From Alphaproteobacteria bacterium (GTDB lineage Bacteria > Pseudomonadota > Alphaproteobacteria > Rickettsiales > UBA1997): a stretch of 64,000 nt of DNA. A program made the translations under genes and the position numbers. Below the pieces are notes generated by a model that saw only the letters and a program-made list of their open reading frames with translations, made no database searches and was not told the DNA's origin. The stretch's first letter is position 1. Every line of letters starts with the position of its first letter. Of the stretch, positions 27,001 to 36,400 are shown piece after piece. The DNA lies in contig JAGKWR010000005.1 of NCBI GenBank assembly GCA_021151765.1, positions 1 through 64,000 on the forward strand. Reading direction: 5' to 3'.

Positions 27001-29577
27001 ATGACTAAAAATTCACATTACCCTGAAGCAAATCAAAACCTTGATTTTGCTCGCATGGAACAAGAAATTCTGCGCTTTTGGCAAGATCAAAAAGTTTTCG
27101 AAAAATCAGTTGAGATCCGTAATTTTTCTGGCGAGCTTGATGAAGATAACGTGTCGCCAGTTCAAGAACCTTGCGCTTTAAAAGATCACGCTGGTTGTCG
27201 TCATCAAAAAGAAGAAAAGTCAGAATTCGTTTTCTATGATGGTCCTCCTTTCGCTAACGGACTTCCTCATTACGGCCATTTGTTGACTGGATTTATTAAA
27301 GATTTGGTCGCACGTTACCAAACTATGAAAGGCAAAAAAGTTGAACGTCGTTTTGGTTGGGATACGCACGGTTTGCCAGTTGAAATGGAAACTGAAAAAG
27401 AATTAACCGCCAAATTAGGCCGCCAAATTTCTGGTCAAATCGCCATTCAAGAATACGGCATCGAAAAATTTAACGATGCTTGCCGCGCGTCAGTTATGAA
27501 ATATGCTGATGATTGGGAAAATTATGTGACGCGCCAAGGCCGTTTTGTCGATTTCAAGAACAGCTACAAAACCATGGATTTGAGCTACATGGAATCAGTT
27601 TTGTGGGCGTTCAAACAATTGTTCGACAAAGGTTTATTGTACGAAGATTTCCGCGTTGTTCCTTACTCTTGGGCTTGTCAAACTCCGCTTTCGAATTTTG
27701 AAACCAGAATGGACAACTCTTATCGTCAAAAAGCGAGTAAAGCGGTGACGATTAAATTCGAACTTCAAAATTCACCTTTTGGTGCTCGCACTTCGATGGT
27801 CGCTTGGACAACAACTCCGTGGACTTTGCCTTCAAACTTAGGACTGGCCGTTGGTAAAGAAATCGACTACGCCGTTTTGAAAAAAGGCGATGAATACTTG
27901 ATTCTTGCTGCTGGATTAGTTGAAAAATTTTCTAAAGATTTAGGTGAAGTTGAAGTCGTTAAAACCGTGAAAGGCGCGGAATTAGTTGGCTTAAAATACC
28001 AACCTCTTTTCCCTTATTTAGTCGAAAAAACCAAAAACTCATTTGTTGTTCTTCACGGCGATTTCGTTTCAACTGAAGAAGGAACTGGTATCGTGCACCT
28101 CGCACCAGGTTTTGGTGAAGACGACCAACTTTTGTGTAAAGCCAATGGAATTCCAACTTTGTGTCCGGTTGACGAAGGCGGAAAATTCACTTCCGAAATG
28201 TTTGACATAAATCACCCGTCATCGCCAAACGGCGATGCCACCCTCTTTTCCAAAGAAGGCAAAACGGAAAATCCTCCTTTGCAAAAGGAGGTGGCGACGA
28301 AGTCGTCGGAGGATTTAGTTCTTTCAATCAAAGGCAAACAAGTTTTCGAAACCAACGACGATATCATAAAATACCTCAAAGCAACCGGCGCTTGGTTAAA
28401 AACTGAACAATATTTACACAACTATCCGCATTGTTGGAGAACTGATACTCCGCTAATTTATCGCGCGGTGTCTTCGTGGTACGTTGAAGTTACCAAATTC
28501 AAAGATCGCATGGTTGAACTAAACCAAGGCATCAACTGGATTCCAAATCACATCAAAGACGGCCAATTCGGCAAATGGCTTGAAGGCGCTCGCGATTGGT
28601 CAATCACGCGCAACCGCTTCTGGGGCTGTCCGGTGCCAGTTTGGAAAAGTGAATCGGGCAAAATTAAAGTATTCGGCTCAGTTGCTGAAATCGAAAAAGT
28701 TGCTGGCAAAAAAATCGACAATTTGCATCGCCCTTTCATCGACGAAGTGGTTTTTGAAGAAAATGGCGAAACTTATCGCCGCGTTTCCGACGTTTTGGAT
28801 TGCTGGTTTGAATCAGGTTCAATGCCTTACGCGCAAGTTCATTATCCTTTCGAAAATAAAGAATGGTTCGAAGAAAATTTCCCTGCGGACTTCATCACCG
28901 AATATGTCGCGCAAACTCGCGGCTGGTTCTACACTTTGATGGTGTTGTCCACTGCCCTGTTTGATCGCGCACCGTTTAAAAACGTGATTTGTCACGGCAC
29001 AATCTTGGACGAAAATTCGCAAAAACTTTCGAAACGTCTACGCAACTACGCCGATCCACTGGAAATTTTTTCGACTTTCGGGTCAGACGCCATGCGCTTT
29101 TACATGATTTCACAACCAGTAATGCGTGGCCAAGAACTTCGTATCGACAAAGACGGCAAAGCCATTCGCGACACTTTGCGCTTATCAATCAAACCGTTGA
29201 TCAACGCTTTCAACTTCTTTTGTCTTTACGCCAACGCTGACGGCGTGAAAGCCAAACGCATAGAACTGAGCAAAAATTTCGACAACGTTTTGGATCGCTA
29301 CATTTTAGCTAAACTAAAAGCTTCGGTGCAAAAAATTGACGCTGCGATGACCAACTACGACACGGTTGTGGCCTGTGAAGAATTCAATCAATTCTTCGAA
29401 GCATTGAACAACTGGTACATCCGCCGCAATCGTCAAAGATTTTGGAAAGGTGAATTAGACCAAGACAAACAAAACGCCTACGACGTGCTCTACACCGTTT
29501 TGGTTACGATGTGTGAATCAGCTGCACCATTGCTGCCGTTTACTTGCGAGTATGTTTGGAAAAGTTTACAGGCTTAA
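27001..29577 (+). CDS. ileS: Isoleucyl-tRNA synthetase (type 2) lacking its C-terminal region
   Basis: The enzyme charges tRNA-Ile. The 858 residues start like type-2 (eukaryote-like) IleS (EQEILRFWQDQKVFEKS) and have the class I signature as PFANGLPHYGH, the editing-domain motifs TTPWTLPSNLG and GTGIVHLAPGFGEDD, and a KMSKS equivalent KLSKRLRNY. The frame ends just after PLLPFTCEYVWKSLQA. Type-2 enzymes run to about 1,050-1,090 residues, so roughly 200 residues of the C-terminal tRNA-binding part are absent, and the next bases belong to another pseudogene. About 38 residues (402-439) are repeat-derived insertion. Either a second ileS exists or this is a reduced enzyme. Confidence 0.9.
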   Translation: MTKNSHYPEANQNLDFARMEQEILRFWQDQKVFEKSVEIRNFSGELDEDNVSPVQEPCALKDHAGCRHQKEEKSEFVFYDGPPFANGLPHYGHLLTGFIKDLVARYQTMKGKKVERRFGWDTHGLPVEMETEKELTAKLGRQISGQIAIQEYGIEKFNDACRASVMKYADDWENYVTRQGRFVDFKNSYKTMDLSYMESVLWAFKQLFDKGLLYEDFRVVPYSWACQTPLSNFETRMDNSYRQKASKAVTIKFELQNSPFGARTSMVAWTTTPWTLPSNLGLAVGKEIDYAVLKKGDEYLILAAGLVEKFSKDLGEVEVVKTVKGAELVGLKYQPLFPYLVEKTKNSFVVLHGDFVSTEEGTGIVHLAPGFGEDDQLLCKANGIPTLCPVDEGGKFTSEMFDINHPSSPNGDATLFSKEGKTENPPLQKEVATKSSEDLVLSIKGKQVFETNDDIIKYLKATGAWLKTEQYLHNYPHCWRTDTPLIYRAVSSWYVEVTKFKDRMVELNQGINWIPNHIKDGQFGKWLEGARDWSITRNRFWGCPVPVWKSESGKIKVFGSVAEIEKVAGKKIDNLHRPFIDEVVFEENGETYRRVSDVLDCWFESGSMPYAQVHYPFENKEWFEENFPADFITEYVAQTRGWFYTLMVLSTALFDRAPFKNVICHGTILDENSQKLSKRLRNYADPLEIFSTFGSDAMRFYMISQPVMRGQELRIDKDGKAIRDTLRLSIKPLINAFNFFCLYANADGVKAKRIELSKNFDNVLDRYILAKLKASVQKIDAAMTNYDTVVACEEFNQFFEALNNWYIRRNRQRFWKGELDQDKQNAYDVLYTVLVTMCESAAPLLPFTCEYVWKSLQA
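28212..28317 (+). repeat. In-frame palindromic repeat elements inside ileS
   Basis: Two adjoining segments are foreign in style. The first (about 28212-28262) has TCGCC-AAAC-GGCGA. The second is a closed three-hairpin element: outer arms AAATCCTCC (28268-28276) and GGAGGATTT (28308-28316), inner hairpins CCTCCTTT-GCA-AAAGGAGG and CGACGA-AG-TCGTCG. The second shares its core with the element in the ABC-F gene. Together they add about 38 residues between editing-domain segments without breaking the frame. Confidence 0.85.
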
Positions 29578-29590
29578 GAAACAGCTTATT

Positions 29591-30417
29591 CTACGAAACC
29601 AACTCGTTTTTGTGATGATCGAAAATATCTCGCATCATTTTCACAATCTGAGGATCGATGCTCTTCTTCGACGCAATAATTGTTGGAGTTGCAATGGTTA
29701 AAATGTTGCGTGGCAAAGACGGATAAAATTCCTGAGCAATCGTTTTCTCTTGCAGAAACGGCAAGATTTTGAAGAAATTTTTGATTTCAGATTTCGACAA
29801 AGAAATCAATTCAACGTCACACTTTTCCAAAACTTCTTTTAGTCCAGAATTGGGATGTACGACAAAATAAACCCAAGCATCAGTCTGTTTATCACACATC
29901 ATTTCGAAAGATTTTGTCGCACCAAAATTGACAATCTATTTTGGCTTAATTGCCATTTTTGAAAAATATTTCTGAACAACTAAAGCGCTGGTTGAACCAA
30001 CACTGCCAAGATTTACCGACCTATTATTTAAATCATTCAACGATTTAATCTGGCGATTTTTTTGCACCAAAATCGTCAAATATTCGTCATGAATTCTAGC
30101 AACAAAATCGATTTTATTTTTCAAATCAGAAAAATTTTGTTCAACTCCTCAGTTTTCACCACCGCAAAATCCGCCTCTTCATTGGCTAAACTTTGTAAAC
30201 TACTTTCCGAACCTTTGCTCTCAAAGGCAACACACTCATAACCATTTTTGCCATAATGTCGATTGAAGACATCACAAACCGCGCTAGCCGCCGAAAAAAA
30301 ACTAGCCCGCTTATCCCCCGAAAAAATAGTAAAACGCTGCAACCCTTCCCCACCCTGCGCCAAAACCATCTTCGGCATCAAGGCGATAAGAAATACAATG
30401 ACAAAAATTTTCTTCAT
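29591..30417 (-). pseudogene. TAXI-family TRAP-type solute-binding protein, disrupted
   Basis: Three pieces in order make one TAXI solute receptor. The first has a signal peptide ending VLAQ and FTIFSGDKRASFF onward. The second has ARIHDEYLTILVQKNRQIKSL and SVNLGSVGSTSALVVQ. The third has QTDAWVYFVVHPNSGLKEVL. Pieces one and two are joined by a one-base frameshift in an A/T run near 30121; pieces two and three are in the same frame but split by a TAG at 29936-29938. A functional receptor would need both repaired. No TRAP permease gene is adjacent, so the transport function is probably lost or encoded elsewhere. Confidence 0.85.
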
Positions 30418-30552
30418 TGGTTTATGAATTGGTATGATGTTGAGAAATTTTGGTGGTAGAAATGTGTTTTTTAATTTAATGGGTATACTGTCACCATATC
30501 TTTAGTATTTTATAGGCGTCTCGTAAATCTTAATAAAAAAAATCACAAATTT

Positions 30553-32916
30553 ATGCGTTCAAGAAGTATCTCTAGTTCTAGTGATGAGTATTATAATCCG
30601 AATGAAGAATTAGCAGAAAAACTTAAAAATAGTGAAGAAGAAGGAATCGAGGATTTAATAAGAGAACAACATGCAAACTTACACTCTCCAATTGTTATTG
30701 ATGGAAAAATTAGTTATCCGATTCATCTCGCAATCGAGAATTATGATAATCCCAAAATACTGCGAGTAATTCTTGATAGTTTTTCTAATTCAACAAAAAG
30801 ACAAAATTACATAAATTTAAAAGATTCTGATGGTTATAATGCTTTTGATTTAGCGGTTCAGAGCGAAAAAAAAGAATTTCTAGAAATCATCCTTTCTTTT
30901 TTAACAACGGAAGAACAGAAAGTTTTTTGTGACAATGCTCATGCTAAGTTAACGGAAGATTTTTTAGAAGATTATGATGAAGATGAAATTCCGTCATTAG
31001 ATAGTCTCGAAATAGCACAAAATATAAAAGATTTGATCAGTGGAAAAACCACAGTTCAACCCCTTGCAAAAAGACTTGTCGAAGAAGATTTAGAATATGA
31101 CTCTGATGAAGAAGGATTGGATGCAATAGGAGAAGTCGAAAGTAAAAAAGGATTTGTTGCTAGAGTTTGGTACAAGAAATCTACCGTCAATGGACAAGAA
31201 AAACAGATTCCAATGATTGAACTTATCCCTTCTTCTTGGAGATTAGAAACTGGAACTGAAGACAGTAATCAAGGAGATCATGTAATTGCCTATGTTTTAC
31301 TGTTACAAAGTTTGTCACATTGCAGCGGACAATATATAAAAACCTTACCGCAAAAATTTTGTGAAATGGCTTGTGCAGTACTGCCTGACAACATTTTAGA
31401 TTTTACCGCTTCTAAACTAGAAGTACAAAAAACAATTGCTGACAAAAGAGAAGTTAGAAAAGACGCAATTGCAAATCTTAAACATCACCACGGAAAAGAT
31501 TACAAATATCTTTTAACGTTAGAGCAAAGCTTAAAAAAAGCAGAAGTTGAAGAAGTCGCAAGATACATAGAAAGAGAAGCGGATTGTTTCATTAAGATAA
31601 TCAATAGACTAGAAAAAGAGTCGTTCTCAAGGACGCGTAAAGAAAAAGTTAATCAAGACGGGTTCTTAACTGGAAGAATGTGCGCTTTGGTTGATAGTAA
31701 TTTGAAACTATCTGGGACAGCTTTTGAAACTTTTCGCAACAAGTTAAAAGCGGCCATTACTCAAGGTTTAAATGGCAGAACTGAAATTATTGATGACAAA
31801 GATCTTTCCAAAATAACCGAGATATTCCTTAACAGTCTTGATGGTGATGTAGATGAATCTCCTGAAGGTCTTTCAGATAAAAAGTCTTTTAAAGAATTTC
31901 TTGTCAGTATTACTCCGCTTAAAAAATATCACGAAGGTCGTGCCATTAAAAGAACGAAGGAGCTCATTGGGGAACTCAAAATAGCCACAAGTGAAGCTGA
32001 AAAAACCGCTAAAGTAAATGAAATGGGAAAAAATTGTTTTCGTTTATTTGATTATGGCAGAGTCGATAAAGCGGATTGTCAGTTTGGAGATGAATTAAAA
32101 AGACATGATGATGAATTTGTTTTGTATGAAGCAATCCCGCGTCACATGGCAATTTTCTTTGCAGCATTTCGTGAGATTAAAGAACTATCAGCTGTTCAGA
32201 AATCTACTATCTACGAGAATTTTTTGGATCATGTTTTAGATCTACAATTGTGGGGAGATTTTGAAGTTACAGATTTAACTGGAAATCAAGTAAGGTTGAG
32301 TAAAAGCTTATTAAAAGAAAGAGTGGCGCAATTTTCTTCTATTGATGAAAATGGTGATTTTACCTTGAAGCCAAACAATCAGCATCCAGCTCCAGCATAT
32401 TCAGGACTTCGGAAACCAGTAGTGTATGATTTTGGAGAAATCGAAGCCCACATTGAAGAAAAGAAGGCAGATATTTCATCATGGATGAATGGTTTGAAGA
32501 AACTATGCTCTAGAAAAAGGGGGCTTAGTGATGTAGCTGTAAAAATAAATGACGAGTTACAAGCATATAACGCACAATTTTTGGCTCTAGAAGAATTAAA
32601 TTCTTTTATGACAGGAATAGAAAATTCGCTAACTCAGAAACAACAAGGATATGATGAGGAAAAGAAAAAATTTGCTGAGTTAAAACAAAAACACGAAGAG
32701 TTCAAAAAATCATTTGATGAAATGCACAACCTTTCTCAAGTAAAACAAAAAGAATTTTCGGATACTTCTCTAAAGGCACCATCAAAAACTCCATCTACAA
32801 AATCAAAATCAGCGGAAAAATTAAAAGAGGTAAAATCTGAAGAGAAAAAGAAGGATACTAAATCGTCAAAAACTAAAACGCGCCAATCAACAGGATCTGC
32901 AGGTCTGAATTTTTAG
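30553..32916 (+). CDS. Large ankyrin-repeat/coiled-coil protein
   Basis: The 787-residue protein begins Ser-rich (MRSRSISSSSDEYY), then has two to three ankyrin-like units (ISYPIHLAIENYDNPKILRV; DGYNAFDLAVQSEKKEFLEI) up to about residue 140. A long middle of unknown fold follows, then a coiled coil at about 675-740 (QQGYDEEKKKFAELKQKHEE) and a Lys/Ser-rich tail ending STGSAGLNF. No Sec signal or catalytic motif was seen. The arrangement fits secreted ankyrin effectors of intracellular bacteria, but that is inference. It is the last gene before the tRNA-derived junction at 33.1 kb. Confidence 0.6.
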   Translation: MRSRSISSSSDEYYNPNEELAEKLKNSEEEGIEDLIREQHANLHSPIVIDGKISYPIHLAIENYDNPKILRVILDSFSNSTKRQNYINLKDSDGYNAFDLAVQSEKKEFLEIILSFLTTEEQKVFCDNAHAKLTEDFLEDYDEDEIPSLDSLEIAQNIKDLISGKTTVQPLAKRLVEEDLEYDSDEEGLDAIGEVESKKGFVARVWYKKSTVNGQEKQIPMIELIPSSWRLETGTEDSNQGDHVIAYVLLLQSLSHCSGQYIKTLPQKFCEMACAVLPDNILDFTASKLEVQKTIADKREVRKDAIANLKHHHGKDYKYLLTLEQSLKKAEVEEVARYIEREADCFIKIINRLEKESFSRTRKEKVNQDGFLTGRMCALVDSNLKLSGTAFETFRNKLKAAITQGLNGRTEIIDDKDLSKITEIFLNSLDGDVDESPEGLSDKKSFKEFLVSITPLKKYHEGRAIKRTKELIGELKIATSEAEKTAKVNEMGKNCFRLFDYGRVDKADCQFGDELKRHDDEFVLYEAIPRHMAIFFAAFREIKELSAVQKSTIYENFLDHVLDLQLWGDFEVTDLTGNQVRLSKSLLKERVAQFSSIDENGDFTLKPNNQHPAPAYSGLRKPVVYDFGEIEAHIEEKKADISSWMNGLKKLCSRKRGLSDVAVKINDELQAYNAQFLALEELNSFMTGIENSLTQKQQGYDEEKKKFAELKQKHEEFKKSFDEMHNLSQVKQKEFSDTSLKAPSKTPSTKSKSAEKLKEVKSEEKKKDTKSSKTKTRQSTGSAGLNF

Positions 32917-32964
32917 TTTTTGATTTCTGAGATGACCAATCTCACAAACTTGTCGATTAACTCT

Positions 32965-32993
32965 TCACCAGATAATTTTCTAAAATCTGGTGA
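32965..32993. repeat. 9-bp perfect inverted repeat (hairpin) after the ankyrin gene
   Basis: TCACCAGAT and ATCTGGTGA flank 11 bases that can extend the stem with TTTT/AAAA. No T-run follows, so it is a weak terminator candidate for the ankyrin gene or a protein-binding site at the island edge. Confidence 0.5.
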
Positions 32994-33045
32994 CAATATA
33001 CTAATCAATTTCTCTAAACATCAGAACCATAAACATTATAGAGAT

Positions 33046-33068
33046 AATTATGCAGAAACTGCATAATT
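33046..33068. repeat. 10-bp perfect hairpin near the island junction
   Basis: AATTATGCAG-AAA-CTGCATAATT is a perfect 10-bp stem with a three-base loop, about 70 bases left of the tRNA fragment. No T-run follows. It may be an integration-related or transcription-ending structure. Confidence 0.5.
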
Positions 33069-33137
33069 CACAGCAGCATAACTGCAACTTAATTTCGAAT
33101 TAAGAAGTAGAAAGATCCGCAATAATTTAGGGGAAGA

Positions 33138-33160
33138 TGGTTGCGGGGGCCGGATTTGAA
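33138..33160 (-). mobile_element. tRNA-fMet 3'-end fragment, probable attachment-site half of an integrated element
   Basis: On the minus strand the 23 bases read TTCAAATCCGGCCCCCGCAA plus CCA: exactly the T-loop to CCA end of bacterial initiator tRNA-Met. The bases further right do not continue the tRNA. Integrases that use tRNA genes leave such a 3' duplicate at the far end of the element. With the tRNA read leftwards, the element must lie to the right and an intact tRNA-fMet should close it beyond this window. Confidence 0.8.
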
Positions 33161-33210
33161 AAAACCTCGTTAAGCCTTGATATTGCTGGGTTTGTGTTTT
33201 TGGTGATTCA

Positions 33211-33232
33211 TTTTGTACATTGTTTTGTACAT
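33211..33232. repeat. Tandem decamer beside the attachment site
   Basis: TTTTGTACAT occurs twice with a 12-base period, about 50 bases inside the proposed element end. Short direct repeats at this distance could be integrase arm-binding sites; this is a guess from position. Confidence 0.4.
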
Positions 33233-33407
33233 GAAAAATAAGTGCTACTACTAATTAATCTTATCTTTTTTAAGATTTTTGGAAAGAATAGAAATGGATA
33301 ATTCTTTTCCAGACATAATAACCAGTTTTTTAAGAAAATCAGTTAGTTTTTTTGGAATTTTATGAAAGTTGGTTATAATCCAATTTTTTAAACTTTTCCT
33401 AAAAAAT

Positions 33408-36400
33408 ATGTCAGAAGACCAGTTGGCTAGTTCTAAAATTGTTGCTAATGATGAAAGCCTAAAAGTAATTAGTAATAAGATTGAGAAATTAAGGCTGAAA
33501 CTACTTGATCTTACCAGACGCAATCCTCTTATCTCTGTTAATCTAAGTGATAAATCATCTTCTAACATTCGTGTTGTAGATGAAGTTCTGAGTCTTTTAT
33601 TTAAAGAGATCCAATCCAGCAAAATGAGGATTGTATCTTTGCCCTCACTAGAAGAAGAACTTAAGGATGAATCAACTCGTGACTTTCGTAACGCTTTATC
33701 GGAAGCGCTGATCAATGATGAAACATACCTTCGAGAAATTGAGGCAATCAACCAGAACGATGAAAAATCAGCTGATCTACAAGCAAAGGCTGAACGCAGT
33801 TTAAAAGATCGGATACGCGAGAAATTAAAAATGCCTGTTAGGCAAACCAAAGCCAGCTTATCTATTCAACAACATGCGCGTAATCATGATATTAATCCTC
33901 ATTATGATTTACCATTGGAGCATGAAAAACATGATGATGGACGCCATAATGACAAAGACATACAAACCCTTTTTCTCCCTGATGCTTTAGATAGAAAACT
34001 AAATGCCCTAGCGTTGAAAGATAAAACATGGAAAGAAGAAGTTGGTATCAATGTTTTATATGCTGGATTTGGCTTTTTAGAATGGAAAGAAAACGGTAAC
34101 TCTGAAAAATCTTCTTTTTCTCCTCTAGTATTGTTGCCAATTGAGCTTGAAAAAAGAAGGTCTGGATCAGGGCAGGAATTTTTGATCTCTGCTGAAGATG
34201 CGATGCCAGAATGGAATATGACACTGGCAGAAAAATTGAGACTAGATCATGGTGTACTTCTGCCAAAGTATGAAGAAGGACAATCAATTGAAGATTATTT
34301 CTCTCAAATTGAATCTCAGAGTCCAAAAGGCATGGAATGGAAATTGAGAAGATGGGTTGTGATTGGTGTATTTCCATCTGCAAAATTAGCCATGTATCAT
34401 GATTTAGATGTAAAAAATGGTTGGAGCTTTTTAGAAAATCCTACGATTTCATCTTTATTTGGAGGGGCTTCTGACGTTCAACAAGAAGCTACTGCTTTTG
34501 GTGATGAGTATAATGTTGATGATCCTCATATTGAGGCTAAAGTGCCGCTCTTAGTCACTGATGCAGATTCATCACAATTTAGTACAATTGTTGATGTTTT
34601 GGATGGTAAGAACCTAGCAGTAGAAGGCCCTCCGGGAACAGGAAAATCTCAGACTATTGTCAATACAATTGCTGCCGCATTGGCTCAAGGTAAAAAAGTG
34701 ATGTTTGTAGCTGAAAAATCAGCAGCGTTAGAAGTGGTTAAGTCAAGACTTGAAAGCTTTGGACTTGGTAACTTTTTACTACCTTTGCAAGCAACTCGTT
34801 CATCAAAAGAACAAGTCATTTCATCAATTAGAGATAGGATGGAAGCAAAATTCCCAGAATCACCGCGAGAGCTAGAAGACTTGAAAAAAACTTTTTGCAG
34901 AACACGAGATGAGTTAGCTTCGTATATACAGGTTTTAGCATCAGGATTTGGAGGGTCTGGTTATAAAGTTCACCAAGTTTTGGGTAGAGCTATATCTTTG
35001 AGAGATGTGATAGATTCATTGCCTGAAGATCTGCAAAATTATTCAGTTCCTATTACTCAGAATATAACAAAATCAGAATCAGAAGATATTATTTCTCTTT
35101 TGAGAGCCGCAGAAAATGCATGGATAGAAACTCAAAAAAATGAGATTTGTTGGAAAAGTGTTAAAGTTGCTAACATAGATACTTTTTCTGCGGATGAAAT
35201 TTTGAAGGTTGCCGATAAAGCAGCTCATGCTTATTCAAATGCTGCGAATATTAGAGATGAATTGAAGTCATATAAAACAAGCGTTGATGTTGATACCTCT
35301 TTAGTAGAGATAACAAATGATTTAGCGAAAACTCTTCCTAACAATTTGAGCAATGAAGAGATCTCAGTTTTAGAGAATTTAGATAGTCAATCTTTGCTAG
35401 ATGATGTAGAGAAATTTTTAATCAATGCCGAAAATATCAGATCAAGCAGAAATGAGATAAGAGAAGTAATAAAAGATCCTTTCTCTACAAGCATTAGTGA
35501 AGAAATTAGGATCGCTGCTGGATTAATTGAGAAGCATAGTTTCCAAAGTTTATTACCATCTGAATTAAGGCAAAAAATATCCAAACTTGAAGGTGAAATT
35601 TTTGGCTTAAAAGAAACATTAAAATCTCTCAGTGAGGTTTCTGGTATACTAGAGCCTGCTAAGGAAATAGCAGCCAAATACGTTATCGCAGCAAGTAAGA
35701 TTATTAGTGATATTTCTCGTGATGTTATATTGCTTCGTAGTGAAAATTTAATAGATCCTGCGGCAAAACTGATTATAGAAAAAGCACAGAAACATGTAGC
35801 ATCACTTCAAGAGCAAAGAGATACAATTAAAGAAAAAATTTCCATCGATACATCTATTAAAAAAAATGATGTATCTAGCAGTATTTCAGTTCTTGAGTCG
35901 GCCGGAATATTTGCGATATTCTCTAGTCAATATCGTCAGGCAAAAAAGTTTTATAATAAAGCATCTAAAGGCAATAAATTCAATAAAGCTGAAGCTCTCA
36001 ATAATCTAAAAAATTTAGAGTCCTACTTGGTTGGAATTGAGGAACTAAACTCAAATCAAAAACTACAGAGTCTTCTAGGTTTAAGGTTTGATGGAATTGA
36101 GACAAGATTTGAACCTTATACGGAGCTATTTTCTTTTTATGCCGCGATAGATAGCGAGCTTTCCCATCCTAGTTGTGCCTCTTTAAAAAATTTGCTCAGA
36201 AGCTCTAATAGTGATACCTTATTTTCATTCCCTAAGATAAATAAAGACCATCCTGCAAATTCATTTTCTGATGTTAGCGAGAAGTCAGGAGAATCTCTGT
36301 TAGCTGACTTATCTTCCAGTTTAAACGAACTTAAAAAAGATGTCAGCTATATAGATAAAGTAGCAGAGAATTTCTGCAAAAAAGAAGATTGGGATGCTAA

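Larger units (their letters stand above)
32917..33407. other. Intergenic junction region between chromosome and accessory island
   Basis: This 490-base stretch holds no gene (minus-strand open frames there run antisense to the helicase gene). It contains, in order, two perfect palindromes, a 23-base tRNA 3' fragment and a tandem decamer, each listed separately, then an AT-rich leader of the helicase gene. Confidence 0.8.

Noticed and set aside
29513..29701. Short frame overlapping the ileS end as a missing IleS C-terminus
   Set aside because: Its translation does not resemble IleS and is antisense to the TAXI pseudogene.
33138..33160. A functional tRNA-fMet gene
   Set aside because: Only the last 23 bases match; the D-arm, anticodon arm and acceptor 5' strand are absent from the flanking sequence.
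33251..33850. 199-residue minus-strand open frame over the start of the helicase gene
   Set aside because: It is antisense to the well-supported DUF4011 region and is low-complexity Ser/Leu-rich with no family wording.
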